Assembly: GCA_028023455.1 (NCBI GenBank)
Contig: JAQFVV010006716.1
Location: forward strand, 310,001-374,000
Origin: Epiperipatus broadwayi
Taxonomy: Eukaryota > Onychophora > Udeonychophora > Euonychophora > Peripatidae
Reading direction: 5' to 3'
Length of the DNA: 64,000 bases
The first letter of the stretch is position 1. Each line of letters starts with the position of its first letter. Of the stretch, positions 59,331 to 64,000 are shown piece by piece. The notes under the pieces were generated by a model that was given only the letters and a program-made list of their open reading frames with translations, was not told the origin of the DNA and did not search any database. The position numbers were made by a program, and so were the translations under genes.

Positions 59331-61749
59331 GGAAGATACTGATGTTTCTAATATTCTGCATTGTTTATTACAGAAATAGAATGACTGACTATGGAATTCA
59401 AAATGCATGGATTGTGTTCTATGTTACTTCTAATAGTCAAACCTCATGAATTCCCAAGCAATAAATCATTTAGCTTTCTTTATAATGTTGTTATAGCTCA
59501 ACTTGCCTTAAAGTCAATCAAATTGTCCAAATTCAATTTTATCCTGATAGGATTCATCATTCTTCACTATTTACTATTGAATATAGGTGCATATAATATG
59601 TAAGTAATGACAAAAACAGGCCAATAGATAAGGATGTCTAGTGATTTCTATTGCTCCGATGAGGAAGGAGATGGTGGTAAAAGGACAGTGTATTTGGAGA
59701 GTCAGACAACAATGAATATTATACTAGTTGTCCCATATTTAATAGTATAATAATGGTGAGATCCTTTCATGGTTGAACAGGAAACTTTTAAATTCTAAAG
59801 CAGACAAGAGGTAAGCTGCCATGGAATGGCTAAGTCTCACTATTATGTAGACATGGAACCAGCTGCCATGGTACAGTTGAAAGTGTCAAAAGAATACCTG
59901 AAGTCCCTTACTTTAATAGTTGCACATAATTCTAAATCTTATATGTTATATCTAGCCAATGGTAGCGGGAGAATGGGATCAGATGATTATAATGATAACC
60001 TGCAATATTGTATCCTATAATGGCTGAAAATTATATATGTATAATTTTCAATTAGTGAAAGATGTTTTAGATTTAGTTTTTTCTCATATCGATTTTCTTC
60101 TCCAGATCAATTTACTGTTTTTTTTATTTCACTTAAATATTTTGATATATTTGAGAGAAATTATTTCTTTTATAATTTCTTGGAAACCATCGTAGTTTAC
60201 TTTTGTTTTTAATAACACTTAGCGAACATTAATTTCGTCTCAGTATTTATTAAACTTTACACTTTTTTAATAATTAGTAGTCCAAGTTGATTTTTTTCTC
60301 TTCCATGTATTATAATATTGATTTCTCGTTTTTCAATCCAACATTTAAATAGTCATTTCTTCGATATTGCTCATTAATCAAATGTCACAATCTCAGATTC
60401 GAAAGTAAAAATGCTGGAAAACATTCATTCTAAACATGTTTTAGCCTCAGAGATGTATAGAGTTATATCATTTCAATAAATAACTTTTATTAAACTGTAG
60501 ATATAACTAACTAAACGTACTTTATTAATGGTGTTAAATATTTTACTACACAGTCAACATTAAACTCAGTTCTCAAATTACTCTGATCCCTAGATATTAC
60601 CTGAATTGTCTTATCATTCTCATATATTAGACATATAAGGTTTATACTCAAGATATTTAACTTACTATGTTATATATTTTAATTAAATTAAAAATGAAAT
60701 ATATAAATTTATAAATTATTAGAAAACATAAGGCTTTCAAATAATTTATAAAGTTATATAATATAATTTATCTTTAAATCAAATTAAAATATATAACTTT
60801 GAACAAATAAATTTAATCTATCAAAACTAAAGAATAATTGTCTGATTTCTGAGAATAATAAAATTAAAATGGTATCTGGAGACCAGGAGATTTTGAGAAG
60901 TAAAATCTTATAATTTGAATTGTTTACTTTATTTATGTTTAATACTCAGAAGTTATTTTTAATATTTTGTATCGCTATCTACTGTAAGTTTGATTAACCA
61001 AAGGTAAAAAGATGGTATAATGCTAAAGCATTTATCTCTAGATTGACTGGTTACCTGTCTTTTCTTTTTGAAGACTCCACTGCACATGTTGACGCAGATA
61101 GTAGATTTTCATAAAACTTATTGGAAATAATGATATTAGTGATATAAATTTAAATGGTTCATTATCATTGAATTTAAACTCAACACATGGATTAACTATC
61201 AAAAACATTTTATTTTGTCAGAAAATACTGCTACAAATAACCGTGGGTCCTGCTCAAATATTACATCAATGTTGGAGTAAAAATACAAAAAAAAAACCCC
61301 TCGCATTTCATGAGCAATAACACGTTCAGATTGTTGGATAAATCATAGATTGGTATGCTGAAACAATAAAACGATAAAGGCATTAAAAATAGTTATTATT
61401 TCAATCATATTCACAAGAAAATTGATGTTTGTTCTTCAGAAGTATCTATTATTCAATTTAAATTTTAACAGTTATAAAACACTAAAATGGCTACTTTGGA
61501 TCTTTTGAACTGTCATATTACTGGAGCATGGAATTCTCTTAAAGAACTTGTTATGGATACTGTTCTTGGCTTTCCTAGAAAGAAGAATTGACTGATTCTC
61601 TGGCAATAATATTATTAGTAAATTAATTAAAAGGAAACGAACATCTCTACTTAGCAGAATAATAAACTAAGTCAATAAATTATAACATAACTCTCGTTTC
61701 TAATCCTTGCACAATCAGTTTATTAAAATAGTGGCATTTCAATACAATA
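59331..61749. other. AT-rich intergenic DNA, nothing recognised
   Basis: The plus-strand frames at 59391-59603 and 59826-60020 have mixed composition but no motif I know and no splice-like context I can defend. A run of 10 A lies at 61289-61298. Confidence 0.45.
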
Positions 61750-61754
61750 GTATC

Positions 61755-62338
61755 AACTAATTCAATACATAGTAACTAATGGAGACTAGAATGTTTGTGC
61801 ATCAAAATCTCTATCTAGTGCGTACTTATCCAATATCTCTAGAGTAGTTTCTAGCTTGAGATTTTCATTAGTGAGGAACTTTGGATCTAAAAGTGCTGCA
61901 CCTAGACCTTTGATCTAATACAACCCACCATTGGCCATATTTTATCTTATTAATTAACTACAAAGGTATGAGCCATAATTAAAAACACTATAACATTTCC
62001 AGTTCAAGCTAGGTAATTTGTATTTTTATACAGATCTGAATCCATTTCAGCATCTATGTATTTTGATGTATATAAGCTAATTATTTTAGATTAAAAACAT
62101 TATTGTTCTCAATTTGGGTTTATAGCTTTATAGTTAACTAATAATGTAAAAAGTGGCTGCTTGAGGGTTGAATGAGATCCAAAGTTCTATGCAGTACTCT
62201 CACTGATAAAACCTCAAGCTAGAAACTAGTCTGGGAATATTGGATGAATAGGCACTAGGTAGGAATTTTGATTCACAAATCTTCTAGCCTCCATTAATTA
62301 TTATGACTTGGACTAGATGACACTATTGTATGGAGAGA
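61755..62338. mobile_element. R-family element, full fold-back copy
   Basis: The left half (61765-61950: agtaactaatggagac, gtttgtgcatcaaaatc, catccaatatc-like, ggatctaaaagtgctg) is mirrored by the right half (62155-62335: gcagtactctcactgat, tagtctgggaatattggatg, cacaaatcttctagcctcc, gatgacactattgta). The middle holds tatgagcc, cagatctgaatcc and catctatgtattttg blocks as at 59040-59100. It ends where the next retroelement begins. Confidence 0.75.
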
Positions 62339-62397
62339 AACGTAATGGAGAAGAAGGAATTAAAAGAATTTATAAAAGAGTAGTTAGGAAAGAAGAA

Positions 62398-63320
62398 ATT
62401 GTTAAAATTGGGTTTCTGAATATGCAAGGTGGGACTAGAAAAGTGGCTGGAATTAAATAAAGCATTGAAAATGAAGAGCTTGAGGAATTAGCAGTAGTAG
62501 AAACTCATCTAAGAGAAGAAGAAGAACCTATTTTGGAAGAGGTGGTATGGCATGGTATAAACAGAAAAGAAAAAGAAAAAAGGGATTGTAGTATAGGTGT
62601 TATATCGAAAAAATATATAAATATTGTTAAATGTCAAGAGCATTGGTGGTTTGAAATAAGGTTGGGTAGACAAGAATGGATGGTGGCTGTAGTGTATATA
62701 GCCATTGGAGATATTCAAACTGTAATGGAGTGGAACAGTTGTATATATGAATGCCTAGTTAAGGATATACAGAGTTTTAAAGAAAAGGAGAAGAGAATAA
62801 TGGTTATAGGGGATATGAATGGACATATTGAATAAATTGATGATGTAGATAATAAGAATGGTCAGTTTTTGAAGGAATTTTGTCAAAGAGTAAATTTGAG
62901 CATTGGGAATTTATCAGATATGTATGTAGGGACAATACATATGGTCTAGGAATAATGTATTTCACACAATAGATTATGTATTGGTAGAGAAAGAGGGAAT
63001 AAATAAAATACTGAAAATTAAGGTGTTTGATAATGAAGAGAGAGTATGAAATAGTGATCATAACTTTATTGTAATAGAAAATAGTAATGTGATGGAGGAT
63101 AGAAGTAAAGGTAGAAACAATAGTGAAAGATGTGGATGGAGAGTGAATGATAAGAATAAGTTGGATGAGTATAAAATAAAAGTTGAAGAAACTATGGAGC
63201 AGTTGGCTGGGGATGAGTATAAGGACTGGTGTAGTGATATAAAAAAGTGGCAAATAGGGTTTTAGTTGAGAATATGCAGAGGAATAAAAGTAATAAAAAA
63301 TGAGAGTTAGTAAAAGTGTA
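62398..63320 (+). pseudogene. Endonuclease domain of the second non-LTR element, broken
   Basis: Reads V-K-I-G-F-L-N-M-Q-G near 62401, V-V-E-T-H-L near 62494 (catalytic Glu), then an open segment 62533-62835 with R-L-G-R-Q-E-W-M-V-A-V-V-Y and G-D-M-N-G-H-I-E at its end (the G-D-x-N motif), a stop, and beyond it a region near 62950-63070 with I-D-Y-V-L-V-E-like and S-D-H-N-F-I-V-I (the SDH motif). All expected catalytic blocks are in order. This domain nicks the target DNA. Interruptions: stops near 62457 and 62834 and several small shifts. Confidence 0.75.
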
Positions 63321-63379
63321 AAAGAGAGGAAATAAGCATGCAGAGAATATAAGTGTGCTATTAAGAACAAAGAAAGTGA

Positions 63380-64000
63380 AAATGATATTCATGCTAAATG
63401 GGAAAAGTACTTAGAAAAGAAGAAGTCGGCTAAAATGAATAATTATAGAGAGAGGATGAATTTAAATAGTAAATTGTTGGAGGATATTAATAAAAGTGGA
63501 AGAGATGGGAGTAAAAAATTTTGGAATTACATTAAAAGGAGAAATGTAGGGGAAAGAGAGATAGTATTAATAGATGATGAGGGAATAGAGTGTAGTTCTA
63601 GAGAAGAGGTAGAGAGAATCTTAAATAGATATGTAATGGATATAGAAAAGATGTTATATGTGAAGGAATTAGTGATAGAAAACATGAAAGCAGATAGTAA
63701 TGGGAATATTAGGTTCACAAAAAAATGAACTGAATGCAGAAGGGGAAAAAATGGAAAAGTGGAAAGGTGAGAGGTTTAGATGGATGGGCAGCAGAGATGG
63801 TAATGAATTTAGGGCATAGAGAAAAAGGAAAGTTATTATCATGTTTTAATAAGATGGCACAGAAGAGAGTTTTTCTGGGTGGTTGGGAGTAATACAAGAA
63901 TAAAATTATTATTTAAAGGAAAGGGTAAGGATTGTAGAAAGCTAAATAATTATAGACTGATAGCGGTAACATCAGTTTTATATAAAGTTCTTTCATATAA
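63380..64000 (+). pseudogene. Linker and reverse transcriptase of the second non-LTR element, partial
   Basis: The open segment 63435-63728 (97 aa) is a basic linker with K-F-W-N-Y-I-K-R-R and E-G-I-E-C-S-S-R-E-E-V, typical of the region before the RT. After frameshifts, 63779-64000 reads L-D-G-W-A-A-E-M-V (RT block with D-G), C-F-N-K-M-A, then K-G-K-G-K-D and N-N-Y-R-L-I-A-V-T-S-V-L-Y-K. Only the first RT blocks are inside the window; the Y-A-D-D motif would lie beyond the edge. Confidence 0.75.

Larger units (their letters stand above)
62340..64000 (+). mobile_element. Second non-LTR retrotransposon lineage, runs off the window edge
   Basis: Endonuclease then RT in one orientation, unlike the RTE copies in sequence and in codon preference (purine-rich, many Gly and Trp codons). 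Frameshifts and stops are few compared with the other elements. The N-terminal boundary is unclear; similarity to retroelements starts at about 62398. The RT continues beyond 64000. The minus-strand frames at 62509, 62804, 63192, 63527 and 63715 are shadows. Confidence 0.75.

Noticed and set aside
59391-60020. Two plus-strand frames of 64-70 aa as candidate small genes
   Set aside because: No conserved motif, no signal I can defend, and similar frames occur by chance throughout the window.
62804-63370. A 188-aa minus-strand frame with membrane-like composition
   Set aside because: Antisense of the non-LTR endonuclease; the hydrophobic look comes from complementing purine-rich codons.

Overview
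The window looks like gene-desert DNA from an AT-rich invertebrate animal genome. I infer this from the base composition (roughly 70% A+T or more throughout), very long simple repeats, many decayed RTE-type non-LTR retrotransposons, a Penelope-like (GIY-YIG) fragment, an LTR-retroelement relic, tRNA-like repeats and several fold-back elements. I see no intact cellular protein gene, no rRNA, no functional tRNA gene and no CRISPR array. The species cannot be named from the sequence alone.

Layout. 1-118 holds a coding-like fragment (called module X here) that recurs at 34.8 kb and 43.0 kb. 119-11.5 kb is mostly featureless, with an RTE 3' fragment near 2 kb, weak tRNA-like repeats and one copy of a fold-back repeat family (called R here). 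11.6-16.9 kb is the main retroelement block: a near full-length RTE copy on the minus strand, its open reading frame broken by a few shifts and lacking the FADD catalytic motif, sits head-to-head with a 5'-truncated plus-strand copy bounded by a 38-bp target-site duplication. 17.7-18.4 kb is a tandem repeat whose internal hairpin keeps its pairing through compensatory changes. 18.9-25 kb has more RTE fragments, nested inverted repeats, a 223-bp fold-back element inserted in an RTE relic, and a tRNA-like composite repeat. 25.8-31.5 kb holds a decayed two-ORF non-LTR element (RRM/CCHC-like ORF1, endonuclease, RT) on the minus strand, between a TAC-type array and an enormous CTT/ATT array. 32.3-33.5 kb is the relic of an LTR retroelement (zinc knuckle, dead protease, integrase tail, with the middle missing).

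34-43 kb carries module X, a 90-bp near-perfect hairpin, a tRNA-Thr-like repeat, the Penelope fragment between inverted repeats, RTE fragments and R-family copies. 43.9-48.9 kb is an old, nearly full-length minus-strand RTE copy split by an 869-bp fold-back composite with a 13-bp target-site duplication and by a second insertion. 49-62.3 kb has further RTE pieces, a 31-nt poly(C) tract, a 225-bp fold-back element, a possible hammerhead-like motif, a possible transposase relic, a GC-rich tRNA-like repeat and R-family copies. A different non-LTR element starts near 62.34 kb and runs off the right edge.

Nothing here forms a pathway. The parts interact as parasite and target: elements are nested in one another, so relative ages can be read. 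The most original signals are module X, the D-S-A-D composite repeat with tRNA-like terminal direct repeats, the R fold-back family, and the covarying hairpin in the 17.7 kb tandem array.
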